64,000 bases of DNA from Pseudomonas sp. S31 (lineage in GTDB: Bacteria > Pseudomonadota > Gammaproteobacteria > Pseudomonadales > Pseudomonadaceae), in NCBI RefSeq assembly GCF_016648105.1, contig NZ_JACVVE010000001.1:434001-498000 (forward strand). The letters are read 5' to 3'. Position 1 is the first letter of the stretch. Each line of letters opens with the position of its first letter. This document shows positions 40,862 through 50,235 of the stretch, one piece after another. Position numbers and translations under genes: made by a program. The notes below the pieces were generated by a model, which was not told the origin of the DNA, did not search any database, and was given only the letters and a program-made list of their open reading frames with translations.

Positions 40862-42775
40862 GTGCTGCAACGTGTGCTCTGCTCCCTGTCCCTGCTCACC
40901 CTCGCCATCTCCGCCGCCCATGCCGCCGACGCGCTCGACACCCCACGTCTGGCCGGCATGGACAACTTCCGCGATATCGCCGGCACTACCGAGGCCTATT
41001 CCACCCGCCATGACGGCGTGATGCGTGCCGGGGTGTTCTACCGCGCCAATGCCCTGACCCCGACCGCCTCGGACCTCACCGTGCTCAACAGCCTGGGCAT
41101 CAGCGACGTCTACGACCTGCGTACCGCCAGCGAGATCGCCACCACCCCGGACACCCTGCCGGACGGCGCCACCTACACCAACATCGATATCCTCGGCAGC
41201 ACCAGCTCCGGCGCCAACGTGACCGGTATCTCGGTCACCACCGCAGCCCAGGCGCGGGCGATGATGGAGGATGCCAACCGCAGCTTCGTCAGCGATGCCG
41301 GCGTGCGCAGTCAGTTCACCACGCTGTTCAACGACCTCGCCGCTGCCGACGGCGCGGCGCTGTTCCACTGCACCGCTGGCAAGGACCGCACCGGCTGGAC
41401 CGCCGCCGTGCTGCTGAGCATCGCTGGGGTGGACGATGCGACCATCATGGAGAACTACCTGGCGACCAACGAATACACCGCCGACCGCGTGGCCGCCACC
41501 CTGGCCGCGATGCCCGCGAGCATGGCCGAGATCTACGCGCCGCTGCTGGGCGTCGAGGCCAGCTACCTGCAGGCCGGCCTCGATGAGGTGACGGCCGAGT
41601 ACGGCAGCATGGACAACTACCTCAAGCAGGGCCTGGGGCTGACCCAGGAAACCCTCTACGTGCTGCGCGGCAAGATGGTGCGCTACGCCACCCTGCCCGG
41701 CCAGGCCGGTTTCCTGGGCAATGCCGCTGCGGGTGCCCGCTTGCTCGAGCAATTGCAGGACACCTCGCTGTCGGGCAACTACACCGCCTACAACTACTAC
41801 CTGCAATCGGCCATCGATGCCGGCACCTTGGGCGGCGTCGAGTCCAGGGTCGGCGGCCAGGTGCATGCCGATGCCGCCAGCTACCTGCTGCGCCAGGACG
41901 CGATGATCGACCGCGCCGCCGCACCGTTCACCGACGGCATCGACCTCAAGGCCGGCCAGTCGCGCCTGTGGAGCACCGCCCTGGCCGGCTACCTGGGCAC
42001 CGATGGCTCATCCCAGGTATCGAGCAGCAACGAACACAGCCAGGGGTTGATGATCGGCCTCACCCAGCGCTTGAGCGAACAGCTCAGTGCCTACGCCGGC
42101 TTCGGCTACAGCAACGGCAACGTCGGCGGCGCGGGCGGCGAGGCGGACACCGACCTGACCTTCCTCGCCCTGGGCGCGCGCTTCGCCCCCGGCAGCCTGG
42201 AGCAGGGGCTGTTCATCGACGCCAAGGCCAGCGGTGGCTGGCTCGACTACAGCAGCAAGCGCGACATCGGCGGCGGCCTGGGCACCGCCAAGGGCGACAG
42301 CCACGGCACTCTGGTCGGCGGCAGCCTGGCCCTGGGCTACCGACTGCCCGCCGGCAGCGTGGTGCTGGAGCCAAGCCTGGGCGTGCGGGTAAGCCACGTC
42401 GACCTGTCGGGCTTCGACGAAAAAGGCAGCGAACTGGCGCTGCAGGTCGACGATCTGAAAGCCACCCGCCGCGCCGCCATGGCCAACCTCAAGGCGTCGT
42501 TCGCGCCGTACGCGCTAGGTGCCTGGCAACTGGTACCCGGTGTCGAGGTGGGCTACGAGCACGTCCTGGGCGATCACCAGGTCGACAGCCAAGCCCATCT
42601 GCTCGGCCTGGATATCGAGCAACGCGCCGCGTTCGACAACCGCGACCAGTTCAACGCTGGGGTCAACCTGATGGCCAACCTGGGTGCGTTGAGCGTCGGC
42701 GCCGAGGTCGCGGCCCTGGGCGGGGGCGACAGCCACGGCGTGAGCGGCAGCCTCAAGGCCAGCTACGCGTTCTGA
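40862..42775 (+). CDS. Tyrosine/lipid-phosphatase domain fused to an autotransporter beta-barrel
   Basis: 637-aa protein with GTG start at 40862. Residues 1-21 are a Sec signal (LLTLAISAAHAAD). Residues about 24-280 form a Y_phosphatase3-type domain: NFRDIAG (35-41) and the P-loop HCTAGKDRTG, with nucleophile Cys170 and Arg176. From about 365 to the C-terminus there is an autotransporter barrel (LWSTALAGYLGT, then GYSNGNVGGAGGEADTDLTF and VVLEPSLGVRVSHVDL), ending in an aromatic residue (SYAF). The layout predicts a phosphatase exposed at, or released from, the cell surface by type Va secretion. It is a monocistronic gene with about 150 bases of upstream space after the gallate REP pair. The target, possibly host or community phosphoproteins or phosphoinositides, is unknown. 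Confidence 0.9.
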   Translation: MLQRVLCSLSLLTLAISAAHAADALDTPRLAGMDNFRDIAGTTEAYSTRHDGVMRAGVFYRANALTPTASDLTVLNSLGISDVYDLRTASEIATTPDTLPDGATYTNIDILGSTSSGANVTGISVTTAAQARAMMEDANRSFVSDAGVRSQFTTLFNDLAAADGAALFHCTAGKDRTGWTAAVLLSIAGVDDATIMENYLATNEYTADRVAATLAAMPASMAEIYAPLLGVEASYLQAGLDEVTAEYGSMDNYLKQGLGLTQETLYVLRGKMVRYATLPGQAGFLGNAAAGARLLEQLQDTSLSGNYTAYNYYLQSAIDAGTLGGVESRVGGQVHADAASYLLRQDAMIDRAAAPFTDGIDLKAGQSRLWSTALAGYLGTDGSSQVSSSNEHSQGLMIGLTQRLSEQLSAYAGFGYSNGNVGGAGGEADTDLTFLALGARFAPGSLEQGLFIDAKASGGWLDYSSKRDIGGGLGTAKGDSHGTLVGGSLALGYRLPAGSVVLEPSLGVRVSHVDLSGFDEKGSELALQVDDLKATRRAAMANLKASFAPYALGAWQLVPGVEVGYEHVLGDHQVDSQAHLLGLDIEQRAAFDNRDQFNAGVNLMANLGALSVGAEVAALGGGDSHGVSGSLKASYAF

Positions 42776-42793
42776 TGCAACGGGGCGGGCGGC

Positions 42794-43825
42794 CTACTTC
42801 AGGCCGCCTCGCCGCACATCCGCCGGGCTGACGCCATAGGCCTGCTGGAAATACTGGGCGAAGCGCCCGGCGTTGCTGAAACCAAGGCCCTGCGCAACCT
42901 GCGCCACCGAACTGCCCTCCCCGCGCTGCAGCACCTGGTGCGCCAGTTCCAGGCGCACCTGCCGCTGATAGGCGACGATCGACATACCCGCGAAACGCTT
43001 GAAGCCCTCCTGCAAAGCGCGCAGGCTGACATTGGCCAGCAAGGCCAGCTCGCTGCCACTGACCAGGCTGGCAGGGTGTTCGCGGATGTAGGCCATGGCG
43101 AGTTTCACGTGGCGAGGCGCCAGTGCCGGCTGCGGGCGGTGCAACGCCTCGCTGTAGTTGTGCGGCCAGGTTTCCAGTACCGCATCGACCAGCATTTCCT
43201 GGAGCCTCGCGGGCATCAACAGGCCACTGTTGATCAGTTGGTCGAACTCGATGCCCGTGGCCATTTCGAGCAAGGCACGAATCCCCTGGAATGCCGACTT
43301 GCCGAGGTCCACCACCGGCTCGAACCGAATGGGCGCGGCCAGCGGCCGCTCGAGCAAGGTCGACAGGCGTTCCACGAACAAGCCCCGACGGATCGACATG
43401 CCGCATTGGGCATGTCCATCGGCAATGCGCACCGAGCGAATATCCAGCTTGTCCACCGCCAGCCCGACCTGGTGGCCGCCCACAGCCTCGCCACGCTGAT
43501 CGAACACGATATGGCCGGCGCTGGGTAGCACGAAGGTGATCTCGTCCTGGGGTGTGGGCAAGACGATGGTGAAGTCGCCGCGGTATTGCATGCGCCGCAC
43601 GCTCATGCCCTCGAAGCGCCCATACACGCCGCCGATGGAGATACCGTCGCCCAGAGGCGGCAGGTCGGCATAGAGGTTGCCGAACATTTGTGTGAACAGC
43701 GCGCCGAAGTCATCGCTGCGCATGTCGTTGGACCGAATAATGAACTGCTTGCGGGTCGTACCGGGCTGCACCGTGTCGCTCGCCTGTGCCACTGGAAGGG
43801 ATCCGCACGCTAGCAGCTGCCCCAT
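42794..43825 (-). CDS. AraC-family transcriptional regulator
   Basis: 343-aa regulator with an N-terminal AraC-binding-like domain (QFIIRSNDMRSDDFGALFTQ) and C-terminal double HTH about residues 238-340 (LALLANVSLRALQEGFKRFA, then GFSNAGRFAQYFQQAYGVSP). The latter resembles regulators of aromatic or plant-compound metabolism. The true start could be 30 residues further in, but 43825 is the first plausible one. It converges with the phosphatase-autotransporter gene and is downstream of the subtilase-like gene in the same direction, so it could regulate either. Confidence 0.92.
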   Translation of the reverse strand: MGQLLACGSLPVAQASDTVQPGTTRKQFIIRSNDMRSDDFGALFTQMFGNLYADLPPLGDGISIGGVYGRFEGMSVRRMQYRGDFTIVLPTPQDEITFVLPSAGHIVFDQRGEAVGGHQVGLAVDKLDIRSVRIADGHAQCGMSIRRGLFVERLSTLLERPLAAPIRFEPVVDLGKSAFQGIRALLEMATGIEFDQLINSGLLMPARLQEMLVDAVLETWPHNYSEALHRPQPALAPRHVKLAMAYIREHPASLVSGSELALLANVSLRALQEGFKRFAGMSIVAYQRQVRLELAHQVLQRGEGSSVAQVAQGLGFSNAGRFAQYFQQAYGVSPADVRRGGLK

Positions 43826-43848
43826 GACAGGTATGTGACAACGGCGTA

Positions 43849-45570
43849 TCAGCGCTTGCCAGGTTCGCCGCCGAGAATGACCAGGCGCATAGCCTCGAGC
43901 ATGTCCAGCCGGGACGACAGGCCGATTGCCGGGTCGTCGCTGCGCTCACGCTCGTCAGCGCGCAATGGGGCGGTCAGGCCCGCCTGCGCAGGCAACGCGC
44001 TGCGGCGCAGTAAAGCCTTGATCTGTGCGGGTTGCAGATCGGGGTTGATGGACACCATCGCGGCAGCCACAGCGGTAACCAGCGCCGCTGAATAAGAGGT
44101 ACCGCAGCCACCACCCGATCCTGCCCGCGGTGCGGTGGTCTGCGGCGGTCGTGGGCAGGCCGCAGCGGTGATATCGACTCGCGGGCCGAGGTTGGAGTTG
44201 CCACGTCGCACCACGAACCGCGCATCCTCCACGCCGACGTCGCGGCCACTGCGCTGATGCGCCCCCACCACCAGCAGTTGCTCCGATGACAGCGAGGCCG
44301 GCAGGTGATCGTCGGTGCTGGACGCGCTGTTGCCGGCGGAATTGACCACCAGCACCTCGGGGTGCTCGCGCTTCAACCAGGCAAAGAACCGCACCAGCAA
44401 TCGCCGGTAACCCTCGAAGGCCAGGTCGGAGCGGACATTGGCCGTTATCGGCTGCCCCTTCAGGTCAAGCCTGCCCATGCGGTGCACGCCCCAGCTCCAG
44501 TTGAGCACGCGCACCTGGTCCTGGACCAGATTCACCGAGGCCGCTACACGGCCCACTACTCCGGTTTCGCCGCCGATGTCGACGATCACCCGAAAGCCCC
44601 GGCCCATCGGCCCGATCCGGCTCAACAACCCCCTGTTGCCGCCTTCGGCTATCCGGGCAGACAGTATCCCGGTCACGATGGAGCCGTGGGCATTTTTCGG
44701 GCGGCTGTGACGTGCCTGCAGGCTGACCCCGGCATGCCCGCAAGGCGCGACCAGTTCGGTGAAATCCGGCGAATCGAAGTTCACGCCCTTTTCGATCACG
44801 CCGACGCTCACCGGCCCTGGTCGCCGGTGCTCCCAGGCAGCATACCGGCGGTACAGGTCCACCCCCTGGTCGAAGCGATTGGCCGCCCAACCGTCATCGT
44901 CTGGCGGCTCAATGGCCTTGTACGGCTTCTGGCCGTCGTTGCGGTTGTCATCTTCCACCAGCACGGCCTCCACCGCCTGGTCTTGCTCCAACGCCTGCAC
45001 CATCGCGTTACGCTCAAGTAGCGTGGAGCTGCTCAGGCGCACCTGGTACAGATTGAGCGGTGGGATGGCGCCGACTATCTGCAACCCGTGAGCCTTGGCG
45101 ATACGCTGCGCCTGGGACTGCCCCTGGACATCTTCGTGGAGCAGTAACCCAAGCAGATCCACCGAGGTGACCAGATGGTCGGCGATTGGCACTTGTCGTT
45201 CGGAGTTGGCCGACAGCACGTAGCTCTGCCGCGTGCTCAGCCAGACCGGGTTGCTGATGCGCATGCCATCGCGCAACCACAACGAACCGCTGTCGAGCGG
45301 ACGCTCCGGCAACTGCAGGTGCAGCGTCCGACCCTCGCGCGTGACGCGGCTGGCCGGTATCTCGCGACCGCCGAGCAGCACCTGCGGGATGGCGTCGGAC
45401 AGGCCGCGTGCCTGCACGCACCAGGCCCTTGGCTGGCCTGGGGCCCAAGGCCCGCAGGGTGCCAGTTTCTCGATACGGATTGCTGCGGCTGCTTCGCCGG
45501 CGTCGCTCATCAGGATCACCACCAACGCCAGCAGGCGCGCCGCCTGCTTGCCCTTACCTGCCATGTCCAT
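43849..45570 (-). CDS. Secreted subtilase (S8)-like protein with an altered catalytic triad
   Basis: About 573-aa protein. It has a signal peptide-like start (AARLLALVVILMSDAGEAAA), a roughly 220-residue N-terminal region with no known domain that I can name, and an S8 fold. The triad positions are Glu260 in VSVGVIEKGVNFDSPDF (Asp is normal), His295 in NAHGSIVTGIL, oxyanion Asn414 in NSAGN, and Ser492 in GCGTSYSAALV. The Asp-to-Glu change and the missing Pro after GTSxSA suggest weakened or specialised activity. An alternative start is GTG at 45597. It lies upstream of the AraC gene, 23 bases away on the same strand. Confidence 0.85.
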   Translation of the reverse strand: MDMAGKGKQAARLLALVVILMSDAGEAAAAIRIEKLAPCGPWAPGQPRAWCVQARGLSDAIPQVLLGGREIPASRVTREGRTLHLQLPERPLDSGSLWLRDGMRISNPVWLSTRQSYVLSANSERQVPIADHLVTSVDLLGLLLHEDVQGQSQAQRIAKAHGLQIVGAIPPLNLYQVRLSSSTLLERNAMVQALEQDQAVEAVLVEDDNRNDGQKPYKAIEPPDDDGWAANRFDQGVDLYRRYAAWEHRRPGPVSVGVIEKGVNFDSPDFTELVAPCGHAGVSLQARHSRPKNAHGSIVTGILSARIAEGGNRGLLSRIGPMGRGFRVIVDIGGETGVVGRVAASVNLVQDQVRVLNWSWGVHRMGRLDLKGQPITANVRSDLAFEGYRRLLVRFFAWLKREHPEVLVVNSAGNSASSTDDHLPASLSSEQLLVVGAHQRSGRDVGVEDARFVVRRGNSNLGPRVDITAAACPRPPQTTAPRAGSGGGCGTSYSAALVTAVAAAMVSINPDLQPAQIKALLRRSALPAQAGLTAPLRADERERSDDPAIGLSSRLDMLEAMRLVILGGEPGKR

Positions 45571-45660
45571 GTGGCCCCAGGCTACGTTTACCCGCACCCT
45601 AAAGCGCCTCGGTAAACCTGCCTACTGGCAGAAATGTCAGGTCAGGGCCAAAAGCCAGGC

Positions 45661-45690
45661 AAAAAAATGCCGCTCGAAAGCGGCATTTTT
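45661..45690. terminator. Bidirectional intrinsic terminator after gcd
   Basis: Stem ATGCCGCT (45667-45674) and AGCGGCAT (45679-45686) with a CGAA loop, flanked by A-run 45661-45666 and T-run 45686-45690, so it works on either strand. It ends the gcd transcript 14 bases past its stop. Confidence 0.92.
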
Positions 45691-45704
45691 CTACAGCGCT
45701 AGCG

Positions 45705-48110
45705 TCAGTCGGCGAGCTTGTAGGCGATCACGTAGTCGCCCTGCTTGGTGCCCAGCGAGCCATGACCACCGGCCATGACCAGCACGTATTGCTTGCCGTC
45801 CTTGCCCTGGTAGGTCATCGGCGTGGTCTGCGCGCCGGCCGGCAGGCGGCCTTCCCACAGCACCTTGCCGTCGCGCACGTCATAGGCGCGCAGGTACTGG
45901 TCCAGGGTGCCCGACAGGAACGCCAGGCCGCTGGCGGTCATGAAGCTGCCGCCCAGGCTCGGTACGCCCATCGGCAGGGCCAGCGGCAGTGGCGAGTTGT
46001 CGCGCACGGTGCCGTTCTTGTGCTGCCAGATGACCTTGTGGGTGGTCAGGTCGACCGCAGCTACATAGCCCCAGGCCGGCGCCTGGCAAGGCAGGCCGAT
46101 CGGCGACAGGAACGGCGACATGATCACACCGTACGGCGCGCCCTTGTTAGGCTGCACGCCCTCGGTCTCGGACTTGCGAGCCGGGCCGCCAGCCACGTCT
46201 GCGCTCGGCACCAGGGTGGAGACGAAGGCCATGTAGTCCGGGTTGGCGAACAGCACCTGGCGTACCGGGTCGACCGAAATGCCGCCCCAGTCGAACACGC
46301 CGAAGTTACCCGGGAACACCAGCGAGCCCTGCAGCGACGGCGGCGTGAACATGCCCTCGTAGCGCAGCGACTTGAACTGGATGCGGCAGAGCATCTGGTC
46401 GAACGGGCTCACGCCCCACATGTCGCTTTCTTTCAGGGTGGTCGGCGAGAAGTTCAGGTCCGAGAAGGCCTGGGTCGGCGCGGTGTGGTCGCCTTCCACG
46501 GCGCCCTGCGGCACCGGACGTTCCTCGATCGGCACGATAGGTTGGCCGTTGCTACGGTCCAGCACGTAGATGCTGCCCTGCTTGGTCGAAGCCAGCAGCG
46601 CCGGCTTGACGCCGTCGGCGGTCTTCAGGTCCATCAGGGTCGGCTGGCCGCCGACGTCCATGTCCCACAGATCGTGGTGGGTGAACTGGTAGGTCCAGCG
46701 CACCTTGCCGGTAGCCAGGTCCAGCGCGGTCACGCCAGCGCTGTATTTTTCCGACTCAGGGGTACGGTTGCCGCCCCATTGGTCAGGCATCTGGTTGCCC
46801 ATGGGCAGGTAGACCATGCCCAGTTTTTCGTCGACCGAAGCCACCGACCACATGTTCGGCGAGTTGCGGGTGTAGAACTCGTCGGCAGCGATCGGCTCGG
46901 TAGCGTCCGGCTTGCCCGGATCCCAGTTCCACACCAGGTGGCCGTCGTGCACGTCATAGGCACGCACCACGCCCGATGGCTCGTCGGTGGAGACGTTGTC
47001 GGTCACGTGGCCGCCGATGATCACCAGGTCCTTGGTCACTGCAGGTGGCGAGGTGGAGTAGTAACCACCAGCGGCGAAGGTACCGATGTTGGTGGTGAGG
47101 TCGATCTGGCCCTTGTTGCCGAAGCCTTCGCAGACCTTGCCGGTGTCGGCATCGAGCGCGATCAGGCGGGTGTCGGCGGTCGGCAGGAACAGACGGCGCG
47201 GGCAGGCATTGGCGCTGGCGTCGCTACTCGGGCTCTGCTCGGCAGACGCCTCGGCGTAGGCTGCATCGTCGTGGTAGGCCACGCCACGGCAGGTCATGTG
47301 CGCCCAACCCTTGAAGTTGGCGGCGTTCTGCGTCGACAGTTTCGGGTCGTAGCGCCAGATTTCCTTGCCGCTGTCCGGGTCCAGGGCAATCACCTGGCTG
47401 TGCGGGGTGCACACATAGAGCATGCCATTGACCTTCAGCGGGGTGTTTTCCGCGGTGGTCTCGCCCGGATCGTTCTCGGTCGGGATGTCACCGGTGCGGA
47501 AGGTCCAGGCCGGTACCAGCTTGTGCACGTTCTCGGGGGTGATTTGCTTGAGCGGCGAGTACTTGTCGCCAAACGCGGTACGCCCGTAATGCTGCCAGTC
47601 GCCATCGGGCTGGGCCGGAGCGTTGTGGGTCACGTCGGTGCTGTCGCGGTCGAGGGTACCGTTGATTTCGCGATGTTCGACGAACTGGCTGGCCAGGGCC
47701 GCCAGGCCCGCCAGCACGACCGCCACGCCCAGCGCGCCAGTGGCCTTGCCCGCCGCTTCGCTGCCCGGCAGCGGACGACGGAACCACGGCAGCAGCATCA
47801 CGATGCCGAGCACGAACCACAGCGCCAGGCGTGGCACCAGGCGCCACCAGTCCAGGCCCACTTCGGCCAGCGACCAGACGGTGCTGGCGAACAGCACCAG
47901 GGCATACAGCCACAACGCGGCGGGCTTGCCGGCCAGCAGCAGGACACCGGTCAGGGCGATGCCCACGCCGGCGATGAGGTAATACAGCGAGCCACCGACG
48001 GTAGCGAGCTTGATGCCGCCTGCCACCAGGGCCAGGCCCATCAGTAGCAGGACGATACCGAGCAGGCTCGGTAGCAGTCGGCTACGGTTCGAAGCACCCT
48101 GAGTGCTCAT
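45705..48110 (-). CDS. gcd: Membrane-bound PQQ-dependent glucose dehydrogenase
   Basis: 801-aa quinoprotein, normal length for Gcd. Five N-terminal helices (about residues 12-145) anchor it in the inner membrane and hold ubiquinone. The periplasmic eight-bladed propeller starts near DWQHYGRTAFGDKYSPLKQI and carries the repeated Trp-docking blades, for example GKVRWTYQFTHHDLWDMDVG and GPARKSETEGVQPNKGAPYG. It oxidises glucose to gluconolactone in the periplasm and feeds electrons to the quinone pool; in pseudomonads it also gives mineral-phosphate solubilisation. OprB is encoded 57 bases upstream on the same strand, the same pairing as in P. putida. Confidence 0.97.
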   Translation of the reverse strand: MSTQGASNRSRLLPSLLGIVLLLMGLALVAGGIKLATVGGSLYYLIAGVGIALTGVLLLAGKPAALWLYALVLFASTVWSLAEVGLDWWRLVPRLALWFVLGIVMLLPWFRRPLPGSEAAGKATGALGVAVVLAGLAALASQFVEHREINGTLDRDSTDVTHNAPAQPDGDWQHYGRTAFGDKYSPLKQITPENVHKLVPAWTFRTGDIPTENDPGETTAENTPLKVNGMLYVCTPHSQVIALDPDSGKEIWRYDPKLSTQNAANFKGWAHMTCRGVAYHDDAAYAEASAEQSPSSDASANACPRRLFLPTADTRLIALDADTGKVCEGFGNKGQIDLTTNIGTFAAGGYYSTSPPAVTKDLVIIGGHVTDNVSTDEPSGVVRAYDVHDGHLVWNWDPGKPDATEPIAADEFYTRNSPNMWSVASVDEKLGMVYLPMGNQMPDQWGGNRTPESEKYSAGVTALDLATGKVRWTYQFTHHDLWDMDVGGQPTLMDLKTADGVKPALLASTKQGSIYVLDRSNGQPIVPIEERPVPQGAVEGDHTAPTQAFSDLNFSPTTLKESDMWGVSPFDQMLCRIQFKSLRYEGMFTPPSLQGSLVFPGNFGVFDWGGISVDPVRQVLFANPDYMAFVSTLVPSADVAGGPARKSETEGVQPNKGAPYGVIMSPFLSPIGLPCQAPAWGYVAAVDLTTHKVIWQHKNGTVRDNSPLPLALPMGVPSLGGSFMTASGLAFLSGTLDQYLRAYDVRDGKVLWEGRLPAGAQTTPMTYQGKDGKQYVLVMAGGHGSLGTKQGDYVIAYKLAD

Positions 48111-48167
48111 AGAAGAAACTCCATTTAGAGTGGGTCAAAAAACCGACCGGGGCCGGCGCGCTTCACG

Positions 48168-49535
48168 TCAGAAAGACGCTTGGATCTTCAGGCCACCGAC
48201 CCAGGCGTCGTCCACTTGGGACACGCCACCGGGGTGACGGATGTACTGCAGGTTCGGGCGAACGGTCAGCCAGTTGGTGACATGCACTCCGTAGTTCAAC
48301 TCGGCGTTGTACTCCGTGTCCTGCACCGGCAAGTAGGCAGGGTCGTCATAATCGTAGACGCCGCTGGCCAGGTTGGTCGCTTTGGCATTCTTGCGGTAGG
48401 CAGGGTTCACGTGGATCAGCGACACGGCGAAACCCATGTCGTCCAGCGGCCGAGCATCGAACAGGCCCTTGTAGATGGCACCGGCGGACACGTAGTGATC
48501 GACCAGGTTGGTCTTCTTGTCGTGCACGGTGGCCATGGTGAACAGGCTCAGGCCGCGCGAGGTATCAGCGCCCACCTGGGTGACCTGCTGCTTCACGCCG
48601 AACCACAGGCCATGCTTGCTCGACGCGCTGCGGTAGTCGTTGCCGGAGACGGCAGCGGGCTGGCCGTGGCTGTCCTTGAGGACGTCCTTGGCATCGGCGG
48701 TGCTGTAGTAGTAGCCGGCGCGGTACTCGCCCGGCAGGCCATTGAGGCGCGGCTGCCAGACCAGCTCGACCGGCAGTACCGCACCTTCGGTGCCGCTGCC
48801 ACTGAGCTTGAAGCCATTGCCCGACTCGGTATTGGAAGGGTTTTGCTCGTAGGCGCCAATCTGCGCGTAGAGCTCCGGGGTGATCGCGTACTTGACTCGT
48901 GCGGCCCACTGGCTCACCGGCCAGTTGTACCAGATGCCACCCCAGTTACCGACCTGCGAGCCGCAGAACGACAGGTTCTGGAAGTCGCAGTCGTAGGTGT
49001 TGAAGTCCTCGCCTTCGCCGAACCGGCCGACCTTGATGTCCAGTCGCTGGTCGAGGAATTTCTGCTGGTAGAACATCTGCGTCAGACGCCAGTGCGAGCC
49101 GCGGCCCCAGACTTCCTGGGAGGAACTCAGCGTACCGACCCGTGGGTCGCCCACGCGGTCGTTGGAGATGTTGTCGCCGTTGCGATCGGTGACCGTCAGC
49201 TGGAAGGCCGCATCGTGCCAGCCCAGCAGCTTCTGCAGGTCGAACTTGGCGCCGAAGGCGAACTGATCGCTGTAACGGGTGGCGCGGCTGTTGTCGTAGC
49301 CGCCGCCCAGGTTGGCCCCGACTTCACCGACATAGCTGGCGTTGAACTCGATGCCTTGTTGCTCAAGGTCGTCACGCGTGCCGCCCCAATTGCCGAACAT
49401 GTGGGGCGATTGACTATCGAAGGCATCCGTTGCCGAGGCTGGGCTGACCACTGCCAAGCCACTGAGCAGCGCGAAGGTGATCGTGCAGGCCTGCAACCCG
49501 GAGGGGCCGAGGTAGCGCTGTCTTGGATCATGCAT
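48168..49535 (-). CDS. oprB: Carbohydrate-selective porin OprB
   Basis: 455-aa outer-membrane porin. Signal peptide, then the OprB hallmark FDSQSPHMFGNWGGTRDDLE, and GIEFNASYVGEVGANLGGG; the 16-stranded barrel ends VDDAWVGGLKIQASF. It lets glucose and related sugars into the periplasm, where Gcd, encoded just downstream, oxidises them. The start at 49535 puts four charged residues ahead of the hydrophobic core. This pair corresponds to the oprB-gcd locus of P. putida. Confidence 0.95.
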   Translation of the reverse strand: MHDPRQRYLGPSGLQACTITFALLSGLAVVSPASATDAFDSQSPHMFGNWGGTRDDLEQQGIEFNASYVGEVGANLGGGYDNSRATRYSDQFAFGAKFDLQKLLGWHDAAFQLTVTDRNGDNISNDRVGDPRVGTLSSSQEVWGRGSHWRLTQMFYQQKFLDQRLDIKVGRFGEGEDFNTYDCDFQNLSFCGSQVGNWGGIWYNWPVSQWAARVKYAITPELYAQIGAYEQNPSNTESGNGFKLSGSGTEGAVLPVELVWQPRLNGLPGEYRAGYYYSTADAKDVLKDSHGQPAAVSGNDYRSASSKHGLWFGVKQQVTQVGADTSRGLSLFTMATVHDKKTNLVDHYVSAGAIYKGLFDARPLDDMGFAVSLIHVNPAYRKNAKATNLASGVYDYDDPAYLPVQDTEYNAELNYGVHVTNWLTVRPNLQYIRHPGGVSQVDDAWVGGLKIQASF

Positions 49536-49834
49536 GCAAGTATTAACGCTCGTTTTTTGTAAGGAAATGGATGAGAAAAAGGAGGCTGTCGTTTGAAGGG
49601 ACAGCAGATGTTACTAGGTATTTCTAGCTCATTCGCAAGTGTAATGCATCGCCCAATGAAATTTCTTGAAGACTTTGCACGGAATTATTGTGGAATTTGT
49701 ACGATTGCCGGGAAGGCAGGATAGGGGGTGGGCTGAGGTGAAAGTTGCCGGAAGTCAGTGAATCAGCAGATGAAACACCCAGGAAGAGCCGAAGGGCCAG
49801 TGCTGCTCGAGCGTGCACTGGCCCTTTCGAGCTA
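49536..49834. promoter_or_regulatory. oprB promoter region and hairpin of the next gene
   Basis: AT-rich, about 300 bases, no convincing gene. It must contain the oprB promoter (minus strand, just right of 49535). A strong hairpin with arms GGGCCAGTGC (49794-49803) and GCACTGGCCC (49815-49824) lies close to the stop of the small-protein gene and probably ends its transcript. Confidence 0.6.
49794..49824 (-). terminator. Hairpin after the small secreted-protein gene
   Basis: Perfect 10-bp stem GGGCCAGTGC/GCACTGGCCC with an 11-base loop, 11 bases downstream (on the minus strand) of the stop at 49835. Only a short U-run follows. Confidence 0.65.
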
Positions 49835-50104
49835 TCAGTTGCTCTTGCCAGCGGTCCTCAGCTTTTGCAGCGCCTGGAGTGTATAGCTGAGGCACTTCTT
49901 GGCATCGCCGTCGTGCTTGGCGTCTTCGGCATCGATCCGCAAGGACTTGACCTCCCCCAACAGCGGCTGAGGCACCACGGCGATCGAAGCCCGGAGATCT
50001 CGCAACTTTTGCAAGTTCAGATCGCATTGGCTCATATCATCATCCGCAGCCATCGCCGAGCAGGCGATAACACTCGTGAACAGAAAAGCCGTTAGTTTTC
50101 TCAC
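49835..50104 (-). CDS. Small secreted protein of unknown function
   Basis: 89-aa protein with a clear Sec signal (MRKLTAFLFTSVIACSAMA, cleavage before ADDDM). The mature part is about 70 residues, mostly helical, with two Cys (SQCDLNLQKL and KKCLSYTLQALQKL) that could form a disulfide across a helical hairpin. I do not recognise a family. It is flanked by a terminator hairpin on one side and a 131-base gap on the other, so it is a stand-alone gene. Confidence 0.7.
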   Translation of the reverse strand: MRKLTAFLFTSVIACSAMAADDDMSQCDLNLQKLRDLRASIAVVPQPLLGEVKSLRIDAEDAKHDGDAKKCLSYTLQALQKLRTAGKSN

Positions 50105-50235
50105 AGGGACCGTCCTCTCTTCGGGTAGGAATTAAGCTATTGATCGCGAAAAAATATAGCTCAATCCCTACTAAAGCCCATCTGCGAGCCGGTGATGGAT
50201 TTTTTTATCGGTTGGCGTGAGGGCCAGGCAGAGCG

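Noticed and set aside
45762..48047. Long plus-strand open frame opposite gcd
   Set aside because: Same reason. gcd on the minus strand has full-length quinoprotein features; the antisense product is His/Arg/Val/Gln-rich with no motif.
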